From the NCBI GenBank assembly GCA_016703545.1, contig JADJBX010000005.1, positions 289,581 through 353,580 of the forward strand: a DNA stretch of 64,000 bases, written 5' to 3'. Below are positions 17,875 through 26,891 of this stretch, piece by piece. Made by a program: the position numbers and the translations under genes. The stretch comes from Candidatus Amarobacillus elongatus. Lineage in GTDB: Bacteria > Chloroflexota > Dehalococcoidia > Tepidiformales > Tepidiformaceae. How positions within the stretch are numbered: the first letter of the stretch is position 1; every line of letters starts with the position of its first letter. The notes under the pieces are model-generated. The model was not told the origin of the DNA, did not search any database, and worked only from the letters and a program-made list of their open reading frames with translations.

Positions 17875-18021
17875 ATGAACACACAAACCCTGTCCCGAGG
17901 GACGAAAGAAGCCCTGACGGTGGTGTGTGCGTGGTGCGGCACGTGCCTCAGCCGGGGCGGCCCGCAGATTTCGCACGGCATGTGCAAGTCCTGCGCGGCG
18001 AACTTCCTCAAGGCGAACTAG
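17875..18021 (+). CDS. Small CAWCG zinc-ribbon protein
   Basis: A 48-residue protein with two CxxC pairs, CAWCGTCLSRGG and MCKSCAANF, spaced as in a single zinc ribbon. A second protein of the same kind lies at 61608-61847, so this is a small family in this genome. A GATGAT hexamer lies six bases before the ATG, and no Shine-Dalgarno is seen. The role is unknown; a regulator or adaptor is possible. Confidence 0.62.
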   Translation: MNTQTLSRGTKEALTVVCAWCGTCLSRGGPQISHGMCKSCAANFLKAN

Positions 18022-18070
18022 GTCCGGGCGTCCCCCCGGCCCTCCCTTCCCCCTGCTCGATCGACTCCCG

Positions 18071-19069
18071 TTACTCCATGACCAGGACGGCGGCGCCGGA
18101 GACCTGGCCCGCGGCGAGACGCGCCAGTGCGTCGTTCGCTCCCGCGAGCGGGTGTGCCTCGATGCGCGTGCGCACGGGAATCTCCGCGGCCAGCGCGAGG
18201 AAGTCGCGCGCGTCCTCCCGCGTGAAGTTCGCGACGCTACGCAGGCTGCGCTCCCACCACAGGTCGCCGTAGTCGAATTGCGGGATGCGATCGAGGTGGA
18301 TGGCGTTGATGGCGACGGCGGCGCCCCGCGCGAGCGAACGCAACGCGGCGATCACGACATCGCCCGAGGGTGCGAAGGTGATGGCGGCATCCAGTTCCAC
18401 GGGCGGCCTGTCGGTATACCCGCCGGCCCAGGAGGCGCCGAGATCGCGCGCCGTCTGCTGCTCCCGCTCCGAACGCGTGCAGACGAACACGTCGCACCCC
18501 CAGTGCAGCGCGACCTGGATGGCGCACAACGCCGAGGCGCCGAAGCCGAACAGCCCAAGCCGCCCGCCGGGTTGGATGCCCGAGACCCGCAACGACCGGT
18601 AGCCAATCACGCCGCCGCAGAGCAGGGGTGCGGCATCGAGGTCGCCGAAGCCGCCGGGGAGGCGGTGGGCGAAATCGGCGCGGACGGTCATGCGGGTGGC
18701 GTAGCCGCCGTCGCGGTCCCAGCCGGTGAAGGTCGCGTGCTCGCAGAGGTTCTCGCGGCCGGCGGCGCAGTGGCGGCAGGCTCCGCACGTGCTGGCCAGC
18801 CACGCCACGCCCGCGCGGTCCCCGGCGGACCAGCCTTCGACCCCGGCGCCGACGGCGGCCACGCGGCCCACGGCCTGGTGGCCGGGGATGAGCGGCAGGC
18901 GGCGGGCGGCGAGGTCGCCTTCCGCGAGCTGCAGGTCGGTCCGGCAGACGCCGCAGGCGCTGACGGCGAGCAGCAGCTCGCCGGGGCCCGGCGCCGGGTC
19001 GTCGCGTTCGATGAGGCGCAGCGGTGAGTGCGCGGCGGGGGCCGGCGAATCGAGGAGCATGGCGCGCAT
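18071..19069 (-). CDS. Zinc-dependent alcohol dehydrogenase
   Basis: A medium-chain dehydrogenase/reductase of 332 residues. The catalytic-zinc region reads CGVCRTDLQLAEG with GHQAVGRV downstream; the structural-zinc lobe has CGACRHCAAGRENLC, with four cysteines. The nucleotide-binding segment is GLFGFGASALCAIQVA, close to GxGxxG. It probably oxidises an alcohol or reduces an aldehyde with NAD(P). ATG 19069 has GGAGG five bases upstream; the longer frame to 19123 lacks such a site. It is divergent from the nitronate monooxygenase gene. Confidence 0.9.
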   Translation of the reverse strand: MRAMLLDSPAPAAHSPLRLIERDDPAPGPGELLLAVSACGVCRTDLQLAEGDLAARRLPLIPGHQAVGRVAAVGAGVEGWSAGDRAGVAWLASTCGACRHCAAGRENLCEHATFTGWDRDGGYATRMTVRADFAHRLPGGFGDLDAAPLLCGGVIGYRSLRVSGIQPGGRLGLFGFGASALCAIQVALHWGCDVFVCTRSEREQQTARDLGASWAGGYTDRPPVELDAAITFAPSGDVVIAALRSLARGAAVAINAIHLDRIPQFDYGDLWWERSLRSVANFTREDARDFLALAAEIPVRTRIEAHPLAGANDALARLAAGQVSGAAVLVME

Positions 19070-19209
19070 GGGGGCCTCCGGCAGTGGAGTGAAACGATTC
19101 AGCACCCGACAATGCTGCCGCACGACGAGCGCGACATCAGCGTACCGGGGGCGCGAATCTGCCGCGCGAACGGACCGGAGCTGGCGGGATCGCGCCGCGG
19201 GAGGGTTCC

Positions 19210-20082
19210 TTGGCCACCATCGCTGACGTCATCGCGGCACTGCCGCTGCCACTCATCTGCGCCCCCATGACAGGCGTTTCCGGGCCCGAGCTGGCGGCCG
19301 CGGCCTGCGTTGCCGGCGTCGCCGGGTCGTTCCCCACCCGGAACTGCGAATCGATCGGGGAGCTGGACGAGTGGCTGGCGCGCATCCAGGCCGAGCGGGC
19401 GGCGGCGGCGAACGCCGGGGCGCGAGTGGGCCCGCTCGCGGTGAACCTCATCATTCGCGGCAACCGTCGCATCGCCGAGGACATCGACCAGATCGTGAAG
19501 CACGGCGTGGACTTCGTGATCACGAGCGTCGGGTCACCGGTCGAGGTGGTGGCGCCGCTGCACGCGGCGGGGGTTTCGATCATCGCCGACGTGGCCTCGA
19601 TGCATCACGGGATGCGAGCGCTGGAGGCGGGGGTCGATGGGCTTGTGCTGCTGACCGCGGGCGCGGGGGGCCACACGGGCTGGGCGAACGGCTTCGCCTT
19701 CGTGCGGGCGATGCGCGCCGAATACGCGGGGCCGCTGGTGATGGCCGGCGGCATCAGCGATGGAGCGGCCCTGTGGGCGGCGCGCGTGCTCGGCTGCGAC
19801 CTCGGGTACATGGGGACGAAGTTCATCGCCACCACCGAAGCGCGAAGCTCGGAAGAGTACCGGCAGGCGCTCCTCACGAGCAGCATGGACGACGTCACGC
19901 TCGGCATTGCGCCGAACGGCATCGCCGCGAGTTCGCTGCGGACGGGGCCGGGGAGCGCGGGCCACTCGGTCTCGGGCGTTCACGGCATCACGAGCGCGGC
20001 CGAGCTGGTGGAGACGACGCAGCGCGAGTGGGACGCGGCGATCCGTGACACGAGCGCGCTCGCGGCGAAGCTCCTGGGTTAG
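19210..20082 (+). CDS. Nitronate monooxygenase family protein
   Basis: A 290-residue FMN-dependent TIM barrel of the 2-nitropropane dioxygenase family. Typical features are the N-terminal PLICAPMTGVSGPELAAA, the central segment GAGGHTGWANGF and VMAGGISDG, then LGCDLGYMGTKFIAT, which builds the phosphate site. Family members oxidise alkyl nitronates or act on related compounds. The start is TTG 19210 after GGGAGGG. The 3' end overlaps the convergent mug gene by 4 bp. Confidence 0.88.
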   Translation: MATIADVIAALPLPLICAPMTGVSGPELAAAACVAGVAGSFPTRNCESIGELDEWLARIQAERAAAANAGARVGPLAVNLIIRGNRRIAEDIDQIVKHGVDFVITSVGSPVEVVAPLHAAGVSIIADVASMHHGMRALEAGVDGLVLLTAGAGGHTGWANGFAFVRAMRAEYAGPLVMAGGISDGAALWAARVLGCDLGYMGTKFIATTEARSSEEYRQALLTSSMDDVTLGIAPNGIAASSLRTGPGSAGHSVSGVHGITSAAELVETTQREWDAAIRDTSALAAKLLG

Positions 20083-20645
20083 CGTTCGAGCGCCGCGCGG
20101 AGGCGGTGCAACTCCTCCAGCCGCTCGCGGTGCCACTTGCTCGCGAGCCCGCTGGAGCTGGGGATGACCCAGGGGATGGTGCCCTCGCCGATCCGTTCGG
20201 GCTGGGCGCCGTAGGCCCGCGCCGCGAGCGCGCGCGGCGCGAGGCCGAGCGCGTGACGGCCAAAGTGCTGGTAGATGCCGCGGCCGCTGAAGACGGCGAA
20301 CCGCGGGGCGTTCGCGCGCAGTTCGTCGTGGAGGCGGCGCGCGCCCTCGGCGATTTCGGGCGCGGTGAGCTCGCTCGCGCGCACAGTCGGGCGGCAGCAG
20401 AGGTCGGTGAAGCCGATCCCCGCGTCGTCCATGAGGAGCGCGTCATCGGCGGGGCCGACATCGCGGCCGGCGAGCCCGGAGGCGCTGAGTTGCCGCCAGA
20501 AGGTGTTGCCGGGGCGGGCGTAGTAGTGGCCCGCTTCCGCGGAGTAGACGGCGGGGTTGTAGCCGATGAAGACGAGGCGCAATCCCGGGCGGAGGTAGTG
20601 CGGGAGCGTGAGGCCGCTCGCGCACGGGTCCGCGGGCGAGCTCAC
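20079..20645 (-). CDS. mug: G/U mismatch-specific (thymine/uracil) DNA glycosylase
   Basis: A 188-residue Mug/TDG family enzyme that removes uracil or thymine from G:U/G:T mismatches. The family signature is clear: FIGYNPAVYSAEAGHYYA with the catalytic-site Asn, RPGNTFWRQL, and the C-terminal IPSSSGLAS loop that inserts into DNA. The start is GTG 20645, overlapping the upstream membrane-protein stop by 4 bp (GTGA), so the two are translationally coupled. The 3' end overlaps the nitronate monooxygenase gene on the other strand. Confidence 0.92.
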   Translation of the reverse strand: MSSPADPCASGLTLPHYLRPGLRLVFIGYNPAVYSAEAGHYYARPGNTFWRQLSASGLAGRDVGPADDALLMDDAGIGFTDLCCRPTVRASELTAPEIAEGARRLHDELRANAPRFAVFSGRGIYQHFGRHALGLAPRALAARAYGAQPERIGEGTIPWVIPSSSGLASKWHRERLEELHRLRAALER

Positions 20646-21163
20646 TTCTCGCGCTCCTCGAGATGGAAGCGGACCTTCGGCAGGCCGAGGTGCAGCACTT
20701 CCGGGACGGCGTCGCGACGGTCCGTGCCGGGGAAGCGGAGCACGACACGGCGCTCATCGCCGAGCGGCAGATCCAGGGAGGAATCGGGGACGGCCGGGTC
20801 CGGGGCAAGGGCGTCGAGGCGCGCGCCGGTGGTGAGCTCGAGCTCCCAATCGGAAGGCGCGAGCGGCCAGGCCTTTCGCGCGGTGATGTGCAGCACGGCT
20901 TCGAACTGGCCGGGGTACTCGCGGCCCTCGGCATCCGGGATGCGCTTGAGGGATTCGAGCGTGATGACCTTGCCGTCGTTGTCGTAGGTCTCGCCGATGA
21001 AAATGTCGGAGACGCCGAAGTAGTGGTCGAAGACGCGGGGCATGATGAACAGCGCGACGACGACGCCGGCGGCAATCCCGAGAACGGCGCCGAGTGCGAG
21101 GCAGCCGGTACGGCCGGCGGTCTCGGCCGGGTCCTTCACATCGAGGCGGCGGCGCTGCGTCAC
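20642..21163 (-). CDS. Hypothetical membrane-anchored protein
   Basis: A 173-residue product with one N-terminal membrane helix (about residues 20-43, LGAVLGIAAGVVVALFIM). The outside domain is rich in beta-strand patterns and looks like an immunoglobulin-like domain (VLRFPGTDRRDAVPEVLHLG). No family is assigned. It is encoded directly before mug with a 4-bp overlap, but no functional link is obvious. Confidence 0.7.
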   Translation of the reverse strand: MTQRRRLDVKDPAETAGRTGCLALGAVLGIAAGVVVALFIMPRVFDHYFGVSDIFIGETYDNDGKVITLESLKRIPDAEGREYPGQFEAVLHITARKAWPLAPSDWELELTTGARLDALAPDPAVPDSSLDLPLGDERRVVLRFPGTDRRDAVPEVLHLGLPKVRFHLEEREK

Positions 21164-21199
21164 AGGACGATGGTAGCGCCGCCGGGGCTTTCGGTCGGG

Positions 21200-21673
21200 T
21201 CAGGCAGCACCCTCGGCACGGCCAGCGGCGGCGGGGCGATCGACGGGGCGCGGTGCGGGGTGGGTCAGGACGTCGACGTGGCGCAATTCGGTGCCGGAAA
21301 GGCGGGGGGCGCGGCGCAGGACGGGCTGCAGCCATGCCTGCGCCTCGGCCACGGTATCGACGGCAAGGATGCCCTCGGCGGGGATGCGCGAGAAGCGCGC
21401 GATCCGCTCGGCGAGCCGGCGGCGAACGCCATCGCCCACGACGGCGAGCCGCATACCGTCGCGGTAGCGCGCGGCGATGGCGGCGGCGACGAGCACGGTG
21501 CCGCCCGGGCCGCGCTGAAGGCCGGCGGTATCGCAGCGAATGGCGAGGATGTGGCCGGCTTCGGCGAGGGTGAACGCCTGCGAGACGGCGCGCAGCGCCT
21601 CCGCGGTGGTCACCCGCCCGGAGAGCGCGACCAGGAGCTGGTTGGATTCGGCATCGACGCGGATCGAGTACAT
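21200..21673 (-). CDS. STAS-like / SpoIIAA-like protein
   Basis: A 157-residue protein. Residues 1-110 alternate strands and helices as in STAS or SpoIIAA-like folds (MYSIRVDAESNQLLVALSGR, then TAEALRAVSQAF and ILAIRCDTAGLQ). The phosphorylatable Ser/Thr of a true anti-anti-sigma factor cannot be confirmed by eye. The last 45 residues are a Pro/Arg-rich tail. It lies next to a receiver-like protein gene, so a signalling role is possible. Confidence 0.6.
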   Translation of the reverse strand: MYSIRVDAESNQLLVALSGRVTTAEALRAVSQAFTLAEAGHILAIRCDTAGLQRGPGGTVLVAAAIAARYRDGMRLAVVGDGVRRRLAERIARFSRIPAEGILAVDTVAEAQAWLQPVLRRAPRLSGTELRHVDVLTHPAPRPVDRPAAAGRAEGAA

Positions 21674-21771
21674 AGGCGGTCCCTTCCGGTTCCCGGCCAG
21701 TGTCGCCAGCGGGGGTGAGGGGTGCCGTCGGGGGAATCCTGATTTCGCGCGAGAAACCGCCCCAATGGGAT

Positions 21772-22821
21772 TCAGCCCGTGGCTTCGAAGCGGGCCTGCT
21801 GCATCGGCTCATCGGCCGGGCGGAGGGCGACGCGGCCGCGCAGGAGCGCTTCGAGCCGGGCGCGCACGAGACCGAGGTCGGCAGCGGGGGCGCGAGGGAA
21901 GAGGGCGATGGCGCCGCGATACGCGCCGAGGTCGTCGTAGCCGCGCGCGAAGCGGCGGCAGAGCCAGGCCGCCTGGAACGGTGTCGTCCCCGGCAGCGGG
22001 TCCATCAGGATGGCGAGCGGGAGGGGTGGCAGCGAGACGATCGCCGGGAGCAGCGTCGCCTCGTCGCGGTTCCGGCCGTTCTGGCCGCGAAGGGCGCGGG
22101 TGAGGGCGCCGCTCACCTGCTGCGGGGTCACGGGGAGCGTGATCCAGTCGTCGGCGCCCGCGGCGATGGCGGCGCGCAGGTCCCCTTCGGTTTCGAGGGT
22201 GGTGAGAACGATGCGGGCGGTGCGGGGCGCAGTGTCCTCTTCGATGCGGCGGCGGGCGTAGCCTCCGCTAGAGGCCTCGGTAATGAGGACGGAGCCGCCG
22301 CGCGCGCAGGGCACGCCCATCTTCTCGCAGGCGGCCTGGACGGCGGCGTGGGCGGCGAAATCGCCGATGTCGGCCTCGACGGAGAGCGCGCGCAGGTTGG
22401 GGTGAGGCCAATCGCCGTAGTGGCCATCGATGACGCGGAAGGAGCGGCCGCGGGCGCTGCCGCCGGAGCCAGCGAGGGAACCGAGCCATGCGCCGCACGC
22501 GGCGCACAGGCTGAGCTTCGGCCACGGCGGCTTGGCGCCCTCGGCGACGACGGCGAGGGGTGCGGCCGTGGGCACGCGGCAAACCTGGCACTGGTCGTCG
22601 AAGACGAGCGCGCGGCCGTTGCCGCTGGGGGTGGCGAGGAGGCCGGTGGCGCCATCGCCACGGATCTGCCCGACGGTGTCGCTCAGCCATTCGAGGCACT
22701 CGCGGCAGAGCGCGCGCCGCCAACCGTCGGCGGCCGGCGGCTTCGCGCGCATGGTGAGCGCGAAGGCGGCGGGCGATTCCTTGCAGCACTCGCAGGTGAC
22801 GGTGGCCATCGGCGTGATCAT
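21772..22821 (-). CDS. Zinc-ribbon protein with a degenerate receiver-like domain
   Basis: This product has about 349 residues. The N terminus has three CxxC knots (CECCKES, CRECLEW, CQVC...CAAC), arranged as one or two treble-clef or zinc ribbons. The middle (about residues 110-270) resembles a response-regulator fold, including RIVLTTLETEGDLRAAIAAG followed by ADDWITLPVTPQQV, which mirrors the GADDYLxKP end of receiver domains but with Leu in place of Lys. No output domain is recognised. The function is unknown; a pseudo-receiver sensor is a reasonable guess. Confidence 0.6.
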   Translation of the reverse strand: MITPMATVTCECCKESPAAFALTMRAKPPAADGWRRALCRECLEWLSDTVGQIRGDGATGLLATPSGNGRALVFDDQCQVCRVPTAAPLAVVAEGAKPPWPKLSLCAACGAWLGSLAGSGGSARGRSFRVIDGHYGDWPHPNLRALSVEADIGDFAAHAAVQAACEKMGVPCARGGSVLITEASSGGYARRRIEEDTAPRTARIVLTTLETEGDLRAAIAAGADDWITLPVTPQQVSGALTRALRGQNGRNRDEATLLPAIVSLPPLPLAILMDPLPGTTPFQAAWLCRRFARGYDDLGAYRGAIALFPRAPAADLGLVRARLEALLRGRVALRPADEPMQQARFEATG

Positions 22822-22854
22822 CGGAGCGCGAAGGGTGTGGATGAACCCGGGAAA

Positions 22855-23603
22855 TCAGCCGATTTCGAGCTCCGCGGCGACGGCGAAGTGGTCGCTGGGG
22901 AAGAGCGTGGCGTCGGTGGGGAGGGTTCGTTGCAGGCGAGCCAGGCGCGCACCGCGGCAACCCGGCCACGAATCCAGAGGTAGTCCACGCAGGCGGGGTC
23001 GCCGTCGGTGTCCATGGTCGGGGACTGGATCCCCGACGGCCAGGTGAAGGCCGGTTCCGTGCCGTTCGCCTCGGCGAAGGCCGAGCGGTAGCCGGAGGTG
23101 CGCATCACCTGGCAGGCGGGCTCCTCCGGTGGGGCGTTGAAGTCGCCAGCGATGACGGTGGCGTCGGCGGCAGGCGCGTCCTCCATCCAGCGGGCGAGTG
23201 CCTGGGCCTGGGCGGCGCGCACCGCGGGCTCCTGGCGGCGATGGTGGAGATGGGTGTTCACGACCCATACGGTGATCTGCCCTTCGAGCAGGAGCAGGAC
23301 GCGGTGGGCGACGCGCCCGGGTTCGAGACGAAGCTCCTGCTTGCCCATGGCGTCGCCGGTGCGCACGAGGATGGCATTGCCGAAGGCGGGGTGGCGCGGG
23401 CTGCGCGCGATGAAGCCGCGGTAGGTGTGCAGCGGCACGGCGGCGGCGAGCATGTCGTCCTGGCGCTGGTCGTCGAAGCTGACTTCCTGGAGGGCGGCGA
23501 CATCGGGAGCGAAGGCGGCGAAGGCGGCGGCGAGCAGCGGCCACCGTTCGTCGTAGCGGTCGTTGAGGTTGCGGATGTTGAAGGTGCCGACGGTGAGCCG
23601 CAC
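22855..23603 (-). CDS. Endonuclease/exonuclease/phosphatase family protein (frameshifted once)
   Basis: An EEP-fold hydrolase of about 249 residues when joined. Visible catalytic-site blocks are TFNIRNLND (Asn), ALQEVSF (Glu), VVNTHLHHR (His), IAGDFNAPPEE (Asp-x-Asn), and the final PSDHFAVAAEL (Asp-His). The DHF block appears only after correcting the frame: one G is missing in the run at 22918-22921. The substrate could be nucleic acid or a phosphoester. The GTG start at 23603 is the first in frame. Confidence 0.85.
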
Positions 23604-23685
23604 GGGGGTGCCTTTCGAAAAGGTGGTGAGCGTAAGGTGAAGACGGAACGCGGGAAGCGCCCCGGTACTGCATTACAATGCTCGC

Positions 23686-24870
23686 ATGGTCACGTTCGCC
23701 GGTCTCGGGACGGCACATGATTGGCGGCTGGCGCTGGACCAGGCGCTCGGCGAAGGCGCACCGGGGAGCGCGGACGCGGTGTTCGTGTTCGCCAGCTCGC
23801 ACTACCTCTCGGCATTCGGCGACATCCTCGGGAGCGTGCAGGAGCGGCTGCGGCCGAAGACGCTGCTGGGCTGTTCCGGGCAGGCCGTCATCGGCACGCA
23901 GCGCGAAATGGAGGGCGTTCCCGCGCTCAGCGTACTTTCGCTGAAGCTGCCGGGGGCGATGTTGCGGGCGTACCACATCACGCAGGACCTGCTCGCGGCG
24001 GCGCCGGACACGGCCAGCTGGCACGAGGCGCTGGGCCTGCGGCCCGAAGCGGTCAACGCCTGGGTGGTGCTCGCCGACCCGTTCACCTTCGATAGCGAGG
24101 CGCTGCTCACGGCCCTTTCGAGCGCGTACCCGGGGGTGCCGCTGGTCGGCGGGATGGCGTCGTCCGCGGGGGTGGGGCAGCACACGCAGCTCTTCCTCGG
24201 CAGCGAAGTCCATCACTCGGGGGCACTGTTACTGGCGGTGGGCGGCGACTGGACCGTGCGGCCGGTGGTCTCGCAGGGGGCCGTGCCCATCGGCGAGACA
24301 TGGACGATCACGGACTCGGAACGGAACGTGGTGCGCACCGTGGGCGGCCGGCCACCGCTGGAGGTGCTGGTCGACACGCTGCGGGCGCTGCCGCCGGACG
24401 TGCAGCAGCGGGCGTCGCGGAACCTGCTGGTGGGGCTCGCGATGGACGAATACCGGGACGAGTTCCGGCGGGGGGACTTCCTCATTCGCAACCTGCTCGG
24501 GGCGGACCAGCAGAGCGGCGTGGTGGCGATTGGCGACGTGCCGCGCGTGGGCCAGACGTTGCAGTTCCAGATGCGCGACGGCGAAGCGGCGGACGAGGAG
24601 CTGCGGGAGATGCTCCGCGAAGCACACGAAGCGCTCGGCACGCGGGAACCGGCGGGGGCACTGCTCTGCGCGTGCAACGGCCGCGGCATGGGCCTCTTCG
24701 GCGCGCCGAACCATGACGCGCGCGCCGTGGACCACGAATTCGCGGGGCTGCCGGTGGCGGGGTTCTTCTGCAACGGGGAGATCGGGCCGGTCGCGGGGAA
24801 GAACTACCTGCACGGCTTCACGGCGAGCATCGCGCTGTTCGTGCCGGCGGGGCACGGGGCGGCGAACTGA
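23686..24870 (+). CDS. FIST domain sensory protein
   Basis: A 394-residue stand-alone FIST_N plus FIST_C protein. The N-terminal half has the KTLLGCSGQAVIGTQREMEG core, and the C-terminal half ends with GALLCACNGRGMGLFG and the FAGLPVAGFFCNGEIGPV signature. FIST domains are thought to sense small ligands such as amino acids. A near-consensus TACAAT (23674-23679) lies six bases before the ATG with no Shine-Dalgarno, so this is one of the clearest leaderless candidates. Neighbours do not reveal the partner. Confidence 0.9.
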   Translation: MVTFAGLGTAHDWRLALDQALGEGAPGSADAVFVFASSHYLSAFGDILGSVQERLRPKTLLGCSGQAVIGTQREMEGVPALSVLSLKLPGAMLRAYHITQDLLAAAPDTASWHEALGLRPEAVNAWVVLADPFTFDSEALLTALSSAYPGVPLVGGMASSAGVGQHTQLFLGSEVHHSGALLLAVGGDWTVRPVVSQGAVPIGETWTITDSERNVVRTVGGRPPLEVLVDTLRALPPDVQQRASRNLLVGLAMDEYRDEFRRGDFLIRNLLGADQQSGVVAIGDVPRVGQTLQFQMRDGEAADEELREMLREAHEALGTREPAGALLCACNGRGMGLFGAPNHDARAVDHEFAGLPVAGFFCNGEIGPVAGKNYLHGFTASIALFVPAGHGAAN

Positions 24871-25064
24871 GGCGAAGGTCACAGAACGGCGAGGGGTGGT
24901 TGCGACGCGATCGGGCGCTGTGCCACGATGCCGCGACTGCTTCGCGAATCGAGGGCCAGGACCGACATGCTGAGAGCTGATTCGCCCGCCGACCCGGCTG
25001 CCTGAACGCGGCCCGCGACGCAGCGCGGCGTAGCATCGCCGCCCACAACCCCGAGGGTTCCCCG

Positions 25065-25988
25065 GTGACAGAGCACGCAGTCGAGGCCGACGGCCTCGTA
25101 AAGCGGTACGGCACGTTCACGGCCGTCGACGGCATCGCCTTTGCGGTGCGCGACGGCGAATGCTTCGGCTTTCTCGGCCCCAACGGCGCGGGCAAGAGCA
25201 CCACGATCAAGATGATCTCGTGCCTTTCGCCGGTGACAGAGGGGACGTTGCGCGTGGCGGGGCTTGACCCGCGCACGGACGCTCGCCGGATCAAGTCCAT
25301 GCTTGGGGTGGTGCCGCAGGAGGACAACCTCGACGAGGACCTGCCGGTGCGCAAGAACCTCGAGGTGTACGCGCGCTACTACGGCCTCTCCGGCGCGCTC
25401 GCCGCGTCGCGCATCGACGAGGCACTTTCGCTGTTCCAGCTGACGGAGAAGGCGAACGCGAAAATCGGCGACCTCTCGGGCGGGATGAAGCGGCGGCTGG
25501 TGATCGCGCGGTCCCTGGTGAGCGAGCCGCGCATCCTCGTGCTCGACGAGCCGACGACAGGGCTGGATCCGCAGGCGCGCCACAACGTCTGGCAGAAGAT
25601 GCGGCTGCTGAAGTCGCGCGGGGTCACGATGGTGCTCACCACCCACTACATGGACGAGGCGGCGCACCTCTGCGACCGGCTGGTGATCATGCACCGCGGC
25701 ACGATCCTGACCGAAGGCAATCCGCACGCGCTGATCGCGCGGCACGCCGGCACGGAGGTGCTGGAGCTGCGCATGGAGCCCGACGAGCGAGCGCCGCTGC
25801 TCAGCGAACTGGGCGGCATCGCGGGAGTGACGGTGGAGGAGGTCGAGGACCTCGTCTACGTGTACGGGGCGGGACCGCGGGCGCGAGAGATGGCGCTGCA
25901 CGTCGGCGACCCGGGCAGGGCGTTCCTGCGGCCGGGCAACCTGGAGGACGTCTTCCTCCGCCTCACGGGAAGGGGGCTCCTGGATTGA
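25065..25988 (+). CDS. ABC-2 type transporter ATP-binding protein
   Basis: A 307-residue DrrA/NodI-like ATPase. Walker A is GPNGAGKST (near residue 40), the signature is LSGGMKRRL, Walker B is ILVLDEPTTGLD, and the H-loop is TTHYMDEA. The C-terminal 70 residues match the DrrA accessory domain. It pairs with the permease encoded next, whose start overlaps this stop by 4 bp. The complex probably exports a lipid, drug or polysaccharide. The start is GTG 25065; a TAGCAT box near 25032 could drive the pair. Confidence 0.92.
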   Translation: MTEHAVEADGLVKRYGTFTAVDGIAFAVRDGECFGFLGPNGAGKSTTIKMISCLSPVTEGTLRVAGLDPRTDARRIKSMLGVVPQEDNLDEDLPVRKNLEVYARYYGLSGALAASRIDEALSLFQLTEKANAKIGDLSGGMKRRLVIARSLVSEPRILVLDEPTTGLDPQARHNVWQKMRLLKSRGVTMVLTTHYMDEAAHLCDRLVIMHRGTILTEGNPHALIARHAGTEVLELRMEPDERAPLLSELGGIAGVTVEEVEDLVYVYGAGPRAREMALHVGDPGRAFLRPGNLEDVFLRLTGRGLLD

Positions 25989-26775
25989 GCGCGTTCGTAC
26001 GGCAACCGGACCTCTCGGCGGCGGCGCTGCACGTCTGGCAGCGCAATCGCGATGTGCTGCTGCAGCTGTGGAAATCGGAGTTCGTGGCCCAGTTGCTGGA
26101 GCCGCCGTTCGTGATCTCGCGCTCGGGCTGGGGCTCGGGAAGTTCGTGGAGCTGGAAAACGGGCAGGAGTACGTGGCGTTCCTGACGCCCGGGCTGCTGG
26201 CGATGTTCCCGATGTTCACGGCCGTCTTCGAATGCGCGTGGAACAGCTACCTGCGGCTGGACCAGGGGACCTACCGCGCCATCCTCGCGACGCCCGCGAG
26301 CATCGACGACGTGATCACGGGCGAGATCCTTTGGGGGGCGACGCGTTCGGCGGTGAACGCGAGCTACATCCTGCTGGTGGCGGTCGTGCTGACGCCGTGG
26401 CTGGGGATGGTGGAATCGCCGTGGGCGATCCTCGTGGTGCCGGTCGCGGTCATCCCGGGGATCTTCTTCAGCGCGATCTCGATCCTGTTCGCGTCCGTGG
26501 CGAAGGCGATGAGCCAGTTCGGGTACTTCTTCAACCTCGTCATCAACCCGATGTTCTGGTTCGGGGGCGCGTTCTTCCCAACGGATTCGCTGCCGGACTG
26601 GGCGCGTGTGGTGGCGTGGTTCATCCCACTCACGCACGTAACCGACCTGTACCGAGGGTTCGTGACGGGCGAACTGGAGTGGAGCCTCGTGGGCGATGTG
26701 GCCTGGCTGGTCGTGGCGACGGCGGTGACCTACCTCGCGGCGCTGTGGAGCATGCGGCGGCGGCTCACGGAGTAG
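25985..26775 (+). CDS. ABC-2 type transporter permease (frameshifted once)
   Basis: A six-helix ABC-2 permease of about 263 residues when joined. Features are LKSEFVxQLLEPPF-like start sequence, GLLAMFPMFTAVFECAWNSY, TPASIDDVITGEILWGATR, and the helix-5 region NPMFWFGGAFFPTDSLPDW typical of NodJ/DrrB proteins. It starts with TTG inside the ATPase stop codon (TTGA). The frame breaks near 26119; adding one G gives FVISALGLGLGKFVELENG and a single intact protein. It forms an exporter with the upstream ATPase. Confidence 0.88.
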
Positions 26776-26891
26776 CGCGGCCATGAATCGCCGCTCACCG
26801 ATTCCCGGGCGGAATGGGTGGGAGGTGGGGCGATTCTTGGACTGCGACTGGATGTGCCGCTACTTTTGAGCCATCACGCCGGAGGCCTGCC

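Noticed and set aside
24955..25030. CTGAGA and CCTGAAC sequences resembling a TPP riboswitch before the ABC ATPase
   Set aside because: The GATCNGGNTAAT and closing elements of the THI box are missing and the spacing is wrong, so the likeness is by chance.
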